Shown here piece by piece: positions 1 through 5,808 of a stretch of DNA of 7,115 nucleotides; position 1 is the stretch's first letter; every line of letters starts with the position of its first letter. A program made the translations under genes and the position numbers. The DNA lies in contig JBEKZY010000406.1 of the NCBI GenBank assembly GCA_049509395.1, positions 1 through 7,115 on the forward strand. The letters are read 5' to 3'. The notes under the pieces were generated by a model. It saw nothing but the letters and a program-made list of their open reading frames with translations, searched no databases and was not told the DNA's origin. The DNA comes from JBEKIK01 sp049509395 (GTDB lineage Bacteria; Planctomycetota; Planctomycetia; Pirellulales; Thermoguttaceae).

Positions 1-1
1 A

Positions 2-211
2 TGGGACGAACAACAGCATATAGTTTTGGATCATTACCGGTTGGTTCTGGAACAATTCGGAGCGGAAAAGGGCACGGTTCTGATGCGAACCTTGGCATGC
101 CGATACGCCCGAGGCCGCCCGGGCGTGCGGGCGTTCCGCGATCATGTGGCCAGGGTGCAAACGCCCGCGGAGTTTTACGACGTGGTGGAGAAATATTTTC
201 CCGGGCGATAA
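2..211 (+). CDS. tRNA-dihydrouridine synthase, C-terminal fragment (5' partial)
   Basis: The frame is open from the window edge to a TAA at 209-211, so this is the last 69 codons of a longer gene. Dus enzymes use FMN and NADPH to reduce uridine to dihydrouridine in tRNA. What is visible is the C-terminal helical tRNA-binding domain: a His-Tyr start, then F-G-x-x-K-G, then M-R-x-L-A-x-R-Y-A-R-G-x-P-G-x-R-x-F-R, then a closing T-P-x-E-F helix. This resembles the pattern (G...mRkh..wY.kG.pG...lR) that ends DusB-like proteins. The FMN-binding TIM barrel would lie upstream and cannot be checked. A TTG at 26 is not a credible start because the frame continues upstream of it. The family call rests on this short tail only, and the Dus subfamily cannot be assigned. 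Confidence 0.72.
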   Translation, partial: WDEQQHIVLDHYRLVLEQFGAEKGTVLMRTLACRYARGRPGVRAFRDHVARVQTPAEFYDVVEKYFPGR

Positions 212-365
212 ATGAATAAATGCAGAAATGGTTCCTTTAATCGAACCGTCTCACAGACAATGAGTTGATAGGGCTGGAGTTCTTCCAAATCAGTGTAGCG
301 TTTGGGTAGCACTAGCATCTTGCCAATGCTTGGAAAACGAAACCAACTCACATGTGGCGAGTTTG

Positions 366-396
366 GGGCCGGCAAAAATCGAACCTGTCGCGGCCC
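366..396. repeat. GC-rich inverted repeat in the dus-hydrolase spacer
   Basis: GGGCCG at 366-371 pairs perfectly with CGGCCC at 391-396 across a 19-base loop. No T tract follows on either strand, so it is not a standard intrinsic terminator. It lies just upstream of a possible -35 box for the hydrolase gene. Function unknown. The rest of the 234-bp spacer (212-445) shows nothing else convincing. Confidence 0.3.
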
Positions 397-424
397 TTGA
401 CTTCTTCGGGCGCCTCCCTACTAT
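397..424 (+). promoter_or_regulatory. Candidate promoter of the alpha/beta hydrolase gene
   Basis: TTGACT (397-402, 5 of 6 to the sigma-70 -35 consensus) and TACTAT (419-424, 4 of 6 to the -10) are separated by 16 bases. Transcription would start near 431, giving a very short leader that begins at the Shine-Dalgarno sequence. This is a consensus match only; the spacing is one base under the optimum and the short leader is unusual. Confidence 0.35.
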
Positions 425-430
425 TTTTTT

Positions 431-436
431 AGGAGG
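431..436 (+). promoter_or_regulatory. Strong ribosome binding site for the hydrolase
   Basis: AGGAGG lies 9 bases before the ATG at 446 and fixes that start. CCTCC at 413-417 can pair with GGAGG at 432-436 (5 bp, 14-base loop), so a transcript starting further upstream than 413 could fold and mask this site. Confidence 0.75.
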
Positions 437-445
437 GTCTATCCT

Positions 446-1237
446 ATGAAAAAAAGAAACGCATTCATGCAGGTTGCCGTGGTCCTCGGATTATGGCAAG
501 TTGCATTTGGCGAAGTCTCAGAGCGCGTGGTTGACGTTCCTTCGCGTCCCGGTGTAATCCAAAGGTTCCTCTTTTTAACTCCGGAGAAGCCCAAGGCTGC
601 GGTCATCTTGCTGGCCGGCGGGAATGGACGACTTGGAATATCCCAAGACGGGAGTATTCGGTTTTTGAGCGGCAACTTTCTGGTGCGGGCCCGGCATCTT
701 TTCACAGACAAAGGATTGTCCGTAGCTGTCGTCGATGCGCCTTCCGATCGGCAAGGGCTGACACTCAAAGGATTCCGCCAGACACCCCAACATGTTGCGG
801 ACATCAAGGCAGTGATTGCATGGGTTAAACAACAAAGCAGTTTGCCTGTCTGGCTGGTCGGTACGAGTCACGGAACGCAATCCGCGGCATTTGTCGCTAC
901 GGAATTGAGCGTCAGCCAGGGTGGTCCTGATGGCCTGGTGTTGACCTCGACGATATTGTTGGATGACAAAGAACGGGCCGTGCCGCAAATGCCCCTGCAA
1001 AGACTCGCGATTCCCGTTCTGGTGGTCCACCACGAACAAGACGGCTGCAAGCTTTGCCCGTTCAGCGCGATTTCGGGTCTTATGAGAGAGCTAGACGGCG
1101 CGCCCAGAAAAGCACTGATCAGCGTTCAAGGAGGCGATAACCGCGGCGATCCCTGCGAGGCATTCGCCTATCACGGCTTCAATGGCTTGGAAAAGGATGT
1201 TGTGGGGAAAATTGCCGATTGGATTTATTCAAAATGA
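446..1237 (+). CDS. Secreted alpha/beta hydrolase
   Basis: A 263-residue serine hydrolase of the alpha/beta fold, probably periplasmic. Residues 1-22 form a signal peptide: MKKR basic start, hydrophobic core, A-F-G before a likely cut at 22/23. The first strand leads into L-L-A-G-G-N-G (55-61), the likely oxyanion-hole loop. The nucleophile elbow is G-T-S-H-G at 139-143 with Ser141. A plausible acid is Asp199 in H-H-E-Q-D-G, and the catalytic His is likely His243 in Y-H-G-F. Three cysteines sit by these last two motifs (Cys201 and Cys204 in C-K-L-C, Cys237 in G-D-P-C-E), which could make a disulfide that shapes the active site. V-V-D-A-P-S-D-R-Q (95-103) and the cysteine motifs resemble a family of uncharacterised hydrolases; the substrate is unknown. 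The start is fixed by AGGAGG nine bases upstream. It stands alone on the plus strand and converges on the propeller gene. Confidence 0.88.
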   Translation: MKKRNAFMQVAVVLGLWQVAFGEVSERVVDVPSRPGVIQRFLFLTPEKPKAAVILLAGGNGRLGISQDGSIRFLSGNFLVRARHLFTDKGLSVAVVDAPSDRQGLTLKGFRQTPQHVADIKAVIAWVKQQSSLPVWLVGTSHGTQSAAFVATELSVSQGGPDGLVLTSTILLDDKERAVPQMPLQRLAIPVLVVHHEQDGCKLCPFSAISGLMRELDGAPRKALISVQGGDNRGDPCEAFAYHGFNGLEKDVVGKIADWIYSK

Positions 1238-1345
1238 ATTTGCAAAGGTTCAGAGTGGCCGTTTGGCTAATCGCAGGGATTGCCCGGGATAATCACAATT
1301 TGTCGTAATTTGATCGCCGGAAAAGCCGGTTCCGCAATTTTCTGA

Positions 1346-1375
1346 CATTCCAGCCACGGTTCGTTTCACGGAATG
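1346..1375. repeat. Inverted repeat in the convergent gap
   Basis: CATTCC (1346-1351) and GGAATG (1370-1375) are perfect complements around an 18-base loop, in the 165-bp gap where the hydrolase and propeller genes converge. A bidirectional terminator would be expected here, but there is no T tract on either side and the stem is only 6 bp, so the role is open. Confidence 0.2.
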
Positions 1376-1402
1376 CCCTGGACCTCATGGGATCAAAATG
1401 AG

Positions 1403-3067
1403 TCAAGGCTGCTCTTCCAGCGGCAGCTTGTAACAGGCGGCCTCATCGGCATTTCGGACGAGAAGGTACGGGCCGGACAGGGCGAAGTTGTTCCATGTCA
1501 GTCCATCGATCGCCTGAAAACGGCCCAGGACGTTATTCGGACGATCGGGCGCGGCCTCCACCAGGAGAATCTCTCCTTTCTCGGACAGGACAAGCAACAG
1601 ATCGTTGACCAGCAGGATCTGACCATGCCCATAACGTCCTTGTTTCCATTTGCTCAGGCCGTCGGTCAAATCGACGCATTCTAGAATACCGTCGGAAAGT
1701 CCGTAAACGTAGTTCCCGCAAATCGCCACATTGGTAAATTTGGTTTTCAAGACTTTAGAATTTTTCCATACGACTTCGGCAGTAAGATCGTCGCCGGTTC
1801 CCGGACCTAGTCGGAGCAGCATGGCCCCCTGACCATATCCCTTGGAAATGAAGACAAGGTTTGGCGGGATGGGTACAACTTGCGAGACGTTTGGATCGGC
1901 ATTTGTATGACCTTTCCAGGGGTGCTCCCACAAAAGCCTTCCCGTGTTTACATCATGCCCGCTCAATGTGTCTTCGTTGACGGACAGGATTTGTTCGATG
2001 CCAGCCAGAGTTGCCGTGGCCGGCGAACTGTAGCTGATTTGCCTGTCTCCTCCTTTCCAGAGCAGAGTGCCTTGGCGCTTGTCGTAGGCTGCCAGGGAGA
2101 CAAAGCCTCCCCCTTTGCGCCCGCCCACGGGCACGATCACTCGATCGCCAACGACCAGCGGCGAAGCAGCCCTACCCCATGGCACGCCGGCCGCTTCATC
2201 CTTAGGCGTTATACCGAATTCCTTTAAAAGGTCTTTTTCCCAAAGGCACTTCCCATTCGACCCGTCGAGGCACACTAGATGGCCTAGGGCGCCAATGGCG
2301 TAGACCATGCCCTCGTTGATGGTTGGCGTACTTCGCGGGCCTGTGCCCGCCTCCAGCTTCTCATAACGTGCCGCAGTCGAATTGGCCCACTCGATTTGGC
2401 CCGTTTTGAGGCTGTAGCAAGTGACCATTTCCCAGTCGCCCCGCTGCTCCATGGTGACCGCATGCCCATTGACCACGGAGAATCCCGACCAGCCCGCACC
2501 GATCTCGTGTCGCCAAACGAGTTCTGGAGGCCGATCCGTCCAATTCCGCGCCAGCCGGACGTGCTCCACCGAAGCGCTACGGCGCGGTCCAAGGAACTGT
2601 GGAAAGTCGAACTCGGTCGTCGTGCGAAGATCCACACTCGCCATATCGGCGCCGGCAAGGGCCCCGGCCAACGGAGGCTGCAACCGCTGATCTGGCTTTA
2701 ACGAAAAGCGATATGCGAAAAAAGGGACTAATTCACCGCTGAGCCGCTCGATCCGAAACAGCACGGCGAAAAGCGACACGGCTGCCACAACGCCTGCAAG
2801 CACCAGCAGGCGCGACCGCCAGCCATAGCCGCTGAAGAACAAGAACCAGACCGTTATGGTTGCGACGACAATGACACTAAGGAGCAAGGTGGCGATATTA
2901 GCAAATGCGTGATCTCCAAGAATGTCAGTGGCATGTATAAACACTCCCAAAAGGCAGAGCAGCATAAGTTCAGCCAAAACCAACTTGGGCGGAGTGTGGC
3001 GTTTGCGACGACGACTGAAAGCATCGGGAGAAGACGATACTTGTTGTGATCCGTTATTGCTCAACAT
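1403..3067 (-). CDS. Membrane-anchored PQQ-type beta-propeller protein
   Basis: A 554-residue protein with three transmembrane segments (about 29-49, 55-79, 86-105) followed by a beta-propeller. The basic cluster R-R-R-K-R-H before the first segment and Y-G-W-R-S-R between the second and third place the N-terminus inside and the propeller in the periplasm. The propeller opens with F-P-Q-F-L-G-P (155-161), as in the PQQ-like proteins common in Planctomycetota and Verrucomicrobiota. Blade signatures of the type D-x-x-x-G-x-x-x-W recur near 219-227, 267-276, 329-337, 372-380 and 467-474. Nothing shows that PQQ itself is bound; many such proteins are scaffolds or BamB-like. I chose the ATG at 3067 rather than the in-frame GTG at 3175, because the extra 36 residues do not look like protein and the ATG overlaps the stop of the preceding small ORF. 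It ends in TGA. Confidence 0.85.
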   Translation of the reverse strand: MLSNNGSQQVSSSPDAFSRRRKRHTPPKLVLAELMLLCLLGVFIHATDILGDHAFANIATLLLSVIVVATITVWFLFFSGYGWRSRLLVLAGVVAAVSLFAVLFRIERLSGELVPFFAYRFSLKPDQRLQPPLAGALAGADMASVDLRTTTEFDFPQFLGPRRSASVEHVRLARNWTDRPPELVWRHEIGAGWSGFSVVNGHAVTMEQRGDWEMVTCYSLKTGQIEWANSTAARYEKLEAGTGPRSTPTINEGMVYAIGALGHLVCLDGSNGKCLWEKDLLKEFGITPKDEAAGVPWGRAASPLVVGDRVIVPVGGRKGGGFVSLAAYDKRQGTLLWKGGDRQISYSSPATATLAGIEQILSVNEDTLSGHDVNTGRLLWEHPWKGHTNADPNVSQVVPIPPNLVFISKGYGQGAMLLRLGPGTGDDLTAEVVWKNSKVLKTKFTNVAICGNYVYGLSDGILECVDLTDGLSKWKQGRYGHGQILLVNDLLLVLSEKGEILLVEAAPDRPNNVLGRFQAIDGLTWNNFALSGPYLLVRNADEAACYKLPLEEQP

Positions 3068-3198
3068 CCATCCTTCAACCGCAATTTGAAATGGGCCGTG
3101 GGCAGGCCGCCGGGGCCTGGGAAAACCTTGCCCAACCGGACCACGGTAATGGGATTGGCCTTGAACTTGGCGCACACCCGACTAATCCAACCGTGCAT
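3061..3198 (-). CDS. Small 45-residue ORF packed between thioredoxin and propeller genes
   Basis: The ATG (3198-3196) begins one base after the TAA of the thioredoxin frame, and the TGA (3063-3061) overlaps the ATG of the propeller gene by seven bases, so it fills the gap exactly. Third codon positions are rich in G and C, as in the neighbouring genes. The product is basic, with a Cys at residue 9 and at the C-terminus, and a central stretch P-I-T-V-V-R-L-G-K-V-F-P-G-P-G-G. I see no signal peptide or membrane segment and do not recognise the family. There is no strong Shine-Dalgarno sequence, so translation would depend on coupling to the gene before it, and in turn could deliver ribosomes to the propeller start. 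It could instead be a non-coding spacer that is open by chance. Confidence 0.5.
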   Translation of the reverse strand: MHGWISRVCAKFKANPITVVRLGKVFPGPGGLPTAHFKLRLKDGC

Positions 3199-3199
3199 A

Positions 3200-3754
3200 T
3201 TATTTATGATCTACGTTGTTTTCAACATCTTTCGCAGGAGATCCTTGCTTATCGCCGGTGCCGATCCAGTCGATGAAACCGGTGCGGATGGCGTTGCAAA
3301 GCCGCTCCGCCGCGGCGGTTAGCTTCTCGAATGACAGCGTGGTTTTTGCAGCGCCCTCCCGGCGAATGGCTTCGGCCAATTTGCCTCCCATTTTTTGCAG
3401 AGCCGCAATCGCTCGCGAGTGCCCTTCCTCATACCCGTACCAGGCGTCCACGATTTTGCCCTCGCGGTCGATGATGTAATTCAGCGGCACGCCGGAGGCT
3501 CGGTAATCCTGAAAAGAGGTTTTTAACGCGGCGTCGGAAGAATCGAGGATGGTGGGGAAGGTAGCGCCGTTATCGCGCATGAAATCCAGGGCGATCTGCT
3601 TGTCGTCCGAGGCGTTCAAGCCGAGGATCACCAATTCATGGTCTTTATATTGCAAATAAAGTTCTTGGAGATGACACATCTCCTCGCGGCAGGCCGGTCA
3701 TCCAGCCCTCCAGATGTAGAGCCAGACGACTTTGTCTCGATAATCCGAGAGCTT
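3200..3754 (-). CDS. TlpA-like thioredoxin module with in-frame UGA (probable selenocysteine)
   Basis: From 3754 this frame reads K-L-S-D-Y-R-D-K-V-V-W-L-Y-I-W-R-A-G, then UGA, then P-A-C-R-E-E-M-C-H-L-Q-E-L-Y. This matches the TlpA/AhpC-TSA pattern LsdyrgKVV.l.fWA.WC.PCreEm..L..ly, with UGA at the first, nucleophilic Cys of C-x-x-C. After it come E-L-V-I-L-G-L-N (second core strand), F-P-T-I-L-D, and G-V-P-L-N-Y-I-I-D-R-E-G-K-I with the cis-proline strand, so the rest of the fold is complete. A gene finder would start at the ATG at 3679 and give a 159-residue protein lacking its active site. About 60 residues after the fold are helical and unassigned. The module is the C-terminal half of a fusion with the LolA-like region upstream, but in a different frame; an ATG at 3823 in this frame has no ribosome binding site and implausible sequence. 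If the UGA is not Sec, this is a broken gene. Confidence 0.72.
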
Positions 3755-5183
3755 TAGGCATCTTCCATTGCGTCCAGCCCTCGGGCGGTTTCCAAGCGAA
3801 TTGGGTATCGGGGATCTCGCCATTTAAAGTGATTGCCGACCATTCTTCATTTATAATCAAATCGTAACTCACGCGCACGATTTCGTTGAGTTTCCGCGGA
3901 AGATGATCGGTTTTGGACAACCAGAGGAACCAGCTTCGCTGGTGTTTCATTATGCTGACTTCGATCTTGTCGCAATCCTCGTCGCCCACCTTCTCCACTC
4001 CCATGCCCTTCACGCCGTCGAGATAGGGTTGCAGGGAATCGGTGTATCCGTGGAACGTGCTGGGATCGATAATGGGCATGCTCATTCCGGCGCCAAGGTA
4101 ACCTACTTCATGGCCGATGGAATGGCCGCCCGGCGGGGCGGGCTTCTTCATGTAAGAACTGAGACGCGTTTTCTGATCCGCCTCGGATTCTTCTCCCCAT
4201 TGGGGACGCGCTCCCAGCCAATAAATCCAGAGAGTCCGGCCGTCACCGATAAGGATGCCGCCCCTTTTCTCCGGAGCGGACTGCGTTTCATGGCGAAAGT
4301 AGTTTTTCAACCACGCGAGGATGTCGCCCTTATTCTGCAATGCGGATTCCGCTTCCACGCGAAAATAATTGGGCTTTTTCAACCACACCCGATATGTGCA
4401 ATCGCCTAATACCCGGCCTTTCGCTTCCCATGTATAGTGGCTGACATAAGAAAGCGAATCGGCCTTCCGCATGGCCTCGACCATTTGGTTGTAAAGCGCG
4501 TGAGCGGCGGGTTCGTCCAGGGAAGAGGCGGCAGTGTCTACATGCAGCGCTTTTTCCATGGCCTTAATGAGCGAAGACTCTTTGACGCCGTCGGGCTTGC
4601 TCTCCGTCTTGTCGTCTGTCTTCTTTTCGGCCGCCAATGCATCCTCCATGGCGGCTCCCAGATCAAACACATTGTCCTCGGTAAGCGTAACCTTGATCGG
4701 CTCGCCTGTTTTCACTTCTACCGGCAGGCACCAGCAGACGGGCTTTTCCTTGATCCGAACGATCTTGGTCACGATCCATTTCTTACCGGCCAGCCCGCTC
4801 GAAGATAGGCTGTTGCCACCCGGCGCCCCGGTAAGCAGGTAGAGCTGATCTCCGGTTACCTCCCGGAAGCCCAAGTCCCAGTTCACCGTCATCTGCACGG
4901 ATCGTAGCAACTCCTTTTGGGCCTCATTTTTCGCTTGATCAAGCTGTGTTTGATAAAAGCCCTGCGACATTTTTATTCTGGCGCGGAAGCCGGGGACAGG
5001 GTCCTTGTCCAGGACGGCCCATTGCAGGGCGGGCGGCGCCAGGTTGGGAGCGTCGAGATTCAAGGTTATTCGCCAGGTCGAGCGCTGTGAGTGTTCGATG
5101 TTCTTGTCTTGCGCCAAGCTGCCAAGACTCCCTGCCACAATCGTCAGAACAAAGGCGAAAACCGCCGAGATTCGTGGGATCAC
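3645..5183 (-). CDS. Exported LolA-like (DUF2092-type) protein, N-terminal part of a thioredoxin fusion
   Basis: The open frame is 512 codons; the native part is about residues 1-477. Residues 1-24 are a signal peptide with a likely cut after S-L-A. Residues 28-225 are a region I do not recognise, with a C-W-C at 150-152 and a charged, Lys/Asp/Glu-rich linker at about 185-205. Residues 228-468 resemble the LolA-like beta-sandwich seen in DUF2092 and sigma-E regulatory proteins: Y-x-x-M-V-E-A-M-R-K, strands around Y-R-V-W-L-K-K-P-N-Y-F-R-V, D-G-R-T-L-W-I-Y, and W-F-L-W-L-S-K-x-D-H-L-P-R-K. In PVC-group bacteria such domains often precede a TlpA-like thioredoxin, and that is what follows here in the +1 frame. 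Residues 478-512 read antisense-like and are probably out of frame. The GTG start is set by AAGAGGGA at 5198-5191, seven bases away. The protein acts in the periplasm; ligand unknown. Confidence 0.75.
   Translation of the reverse strand: MIPRISAVFAFVLTIVAGSLGSLAQDKNIEHSQRSTWRITLNLDAPNLAPPALQWAVLDKDPVPGFRARIKMSQGFYQTQLDQAKNEAQKELLRSVQMTVNWDLGFREVTGDQLYLLTGAPGGNSLSSSGLAGKKWIVTKIVRIKEKPVCWCLPVEVKTGEPIKVTLTEDNVFDLGAAMEDALAAEKKTDDKTESKPDGVKESSLIKAMEKALHVDTAASSLDEPAAHALYNQMVEAMRKADSLSYVSHYTWEAKGRVLGDCTYRVWLKKPNYFRVEAESALQNKGDILAWLKNYFRHETQSAPEKRGGILIGDGRTLWIYWLGARPQWGEESEADQKTRLSSYMKKPAPPGGHSIGHEVGYLGAGMSMPIIDPSTFHGYTDSLQPYLDGVKGMGVEKVGDEDCDKIEVSIMKHQRSWFLWLSKTDHLPRKLNEIVRVSYDLIINEEWSAITLNGEIPDTQFAWKPPEGWTQWKMPKALGLSRQSRLALHLEGWMTGLPRGDVSSPRTLFAI
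3667..3683 (-). promoter_or_regulatory. Candidate bacterial SECIS hairpin
   Basis: On the minus strand GGAGATG-TGT-CATCTCC forms a perfect 7-bp stem with a 3-base loop. The stem begins 14 bases and the loop 21 bases after the UGA at 3698-3700. Bacterial SECIS elements are stem-loops just downstream of the UGA, inside the coding region, with a G among the first two loop bases; here the loop is UGU. The stem-loop is 17 bases, like the upper stem-loop of the E. coli fdhF SECIS. SelB would bind it and deliver selenocysteinyl-tRNA. The loop encodes Cys where relatives usually have Pro (R-E-E-M-P), which may reflect the RNA constraint. Confidence 0.65.
3698..3700 (-). other. In-frame UGA at the catalytic Cys position (putative Sec codon)
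   Basis: This TGA is the only stop in the thioredoxin frame between the start of the recognisable fold (3754) and the TAA at 3200-3202. It falls on the nucleophilic residue of the W-x-x-C-x-x-C motif, giving U-P-A-C. A one-base mutation of TGC or TGT could also produce it. A general code change is unlikely because TGA ends the hydrolase, propeller and GH28 genes in this window. Confidence 0.7.
3751..3758 (-). other. Frame junction between LolA-like and thioredoxin parts
   Basis: The LolA-like frame is convincing through M-P-K (codons 475-477) and the thioredoxin frame from K-L-S-D. They meet at CCTAAAGC and differ by +1. Only about seven residues separate P-E-G-W of the first domain from L-S-D-Y of the second, where relatives usually have some 30 (including G-x-x-A-P-x-F). 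This points to a deletion of 3n+1 bases, real or from assembly, rather than programmed frameshifting; the site is not a classical slippery heptamer. Confidence 0.6.
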
Positions 5184-5190
5184 GATAAAT

Positions 5191-5198
5191 TCCCTCTT
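5191..5198 (-). promoter_or_regulatory. Ribosome binding site deciding a GTG start
   Basis: AAGAGGGA on the minus strand lies seven bases before the GTG at 5183-5181. It is the reason to accept GTG as start, since the signal peptide begins immediately at that codon. Confidence 0.65.
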
Positions 5199-5246
5199 GA
5201 ACTGCTAAAAAACAGGCGTAAATACGTCGAGGAAGGTTATTCGATT

Positions 5247-5274
5247 ATTTTACTGTTTTGTTTAGTAAAAGCAA
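5247..5274 (-). promoter_or_regulatory. Candidate promoter of the minus-strand operon with overlapping inverted repeat
   Basis: On the minus strand TTGCTT (5274-5269) and TAAAAT (5252-5247) resemble -35 and -10 boxes with a 16-base spacer, which would start transcription near 5240, about 57 bases before the GTG. A perfect inverted repeat, TTTTACT (5248-5254) and AGTAAAA (5264-5270) with a 9-base centre, covers the spacer and both box edges. That is where a repressor operator would sit. It is AT-rich in a GC-richer surround. Confidence 0.42.
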
Positions 5275-5399
5275 GGCCGCGGCGGGCTGTGTAAACACCT
5301 CTCGAAAAATGCGGTGCACACTGTCGTATCCTCAAAGCGGAATTTAACACAAGCAAATCGCCTTTGAGCCGAAATTCTCCTGACACTTCCTGCACCACG

Positions 5400-5437
5400 C
5401 GCTTGCGTAGACGTCGGTTGTCGACTTCGAGCAAGCG
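5400..5437. repeat. Two-step inverted repeat in the spacer
   Basis: CGCTTGC (5400-5406) pairs with GCAAGCG (5431-5437), and inside it GTCG (5413-5416) pairs with CGAC (5422-5425) around a 5-base loop, with an internal loop of 6 and 5 bases between the stems. No T tract follows. It could be an RNA structure or a protein-binding palindrome. Confidence 0.35.
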
Positions 5438-5808
5438 AGTTGATAAAACAAAGCACCGTTGCTCTAAGCCCCCATTTTATTGCGTGGCAGCCTTCAATCA
5501 CAATACCCTATCATCCGCCAAAGTATTATCCAATATCCCCTCTGCAGAAATCGATTTGGTTTCCCAACTACACCACATCGCGTGTCATTAAAATCCTTCA
5601 TTTTTTGACGGTCGTCTCGCCATATCATATCGCGGGCTGATTCTATAGCGGCAGCGATCTTGTTTCACATCTCAGAAATAAGCAACAGTAAAAAAACGTT
5701 TCGAGAGCTGGTTTATGGGTATGCCAGTCTCCTTCGCGCCGTGAGTGTTGTCCGTCTCCGGGCCGTCTTCCGCGGGGATGGCGGAGTGTCGCCGTCGCCG
5801 CTGCGTTC

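Larger units (their letters stand above)
5199..5808. other. Non-coding spacer of about 610 bp
   Basis: No frame here has protein-like composition, a usable ribosome binding site and a sensible start. It holds the candidate operon promoter near 5247-5274 and an imperfect hairpin at 5400-5437. Downstream of the GH28 stop the minus strand has a T7 run (5696-5690) preceded by a weak, bulged stem (AGACTGG pairing with CCAGCTCT, about 5704-5730); the stem does not abut the T run, so I do not call it a terminator. No tRNA or other RNA gene is recognisable. Confidence 0.6.

Noticed and set aside
175..375. 66-codon minus-strand ORF across the end of dus
   Set aside because: It overlaps a real gene in antisense, has no ribosome binding site and no family resemblance.
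364..396. tRNA-like 3' end on the minus strand (GGTTCGATT followed by GCCGGCCCCA)
   Set aside because: No matching acceptor 5' strand, D arm or anticodon arm is found 70-80 bases upstream; the pairing seen is a simple GGGCCG/CGGCCC hairpin.
3068..3175. N-terminal extension of the propeller from a GTG at 3175
   Set aside because: The 36 added residues are Pro/Arg/Gly-rich and unlike protein, another frame here is better coding, and the ATG at 3067 abuts the small ORF stop.
3698..3700. UGA reassigned to Trp or Gly genome-wide
   Set aside because: TGA closes three other genes in the window at sensible ends, and Trp or Gly at the nucleophilic position makes less sense than Sec.
3645..3750. Tail of the LolA-like frame after codon 477 as a true C-terminus
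   Set aside because: The +1 frame over the same bases gives an unmistakable thioredoxin active site, so this tail is an out-of-frame reading.
5364..5640. Two small plus-strand ORFs (5364-5591 and 5440-5640) in the spacer
   Set aside because: Low-complexity composition, no ribosome binding site, and AT/GC pattern without codon periodicity.
5740..5775. Repeated CCGTCTCCG / CCGTCTTCCG as a terminator or mobile-element trace
   Set aside because: It is a short imperfect direct repeat in GC-rich sequence, not an inverted repeat, with no T tract or flanking element.
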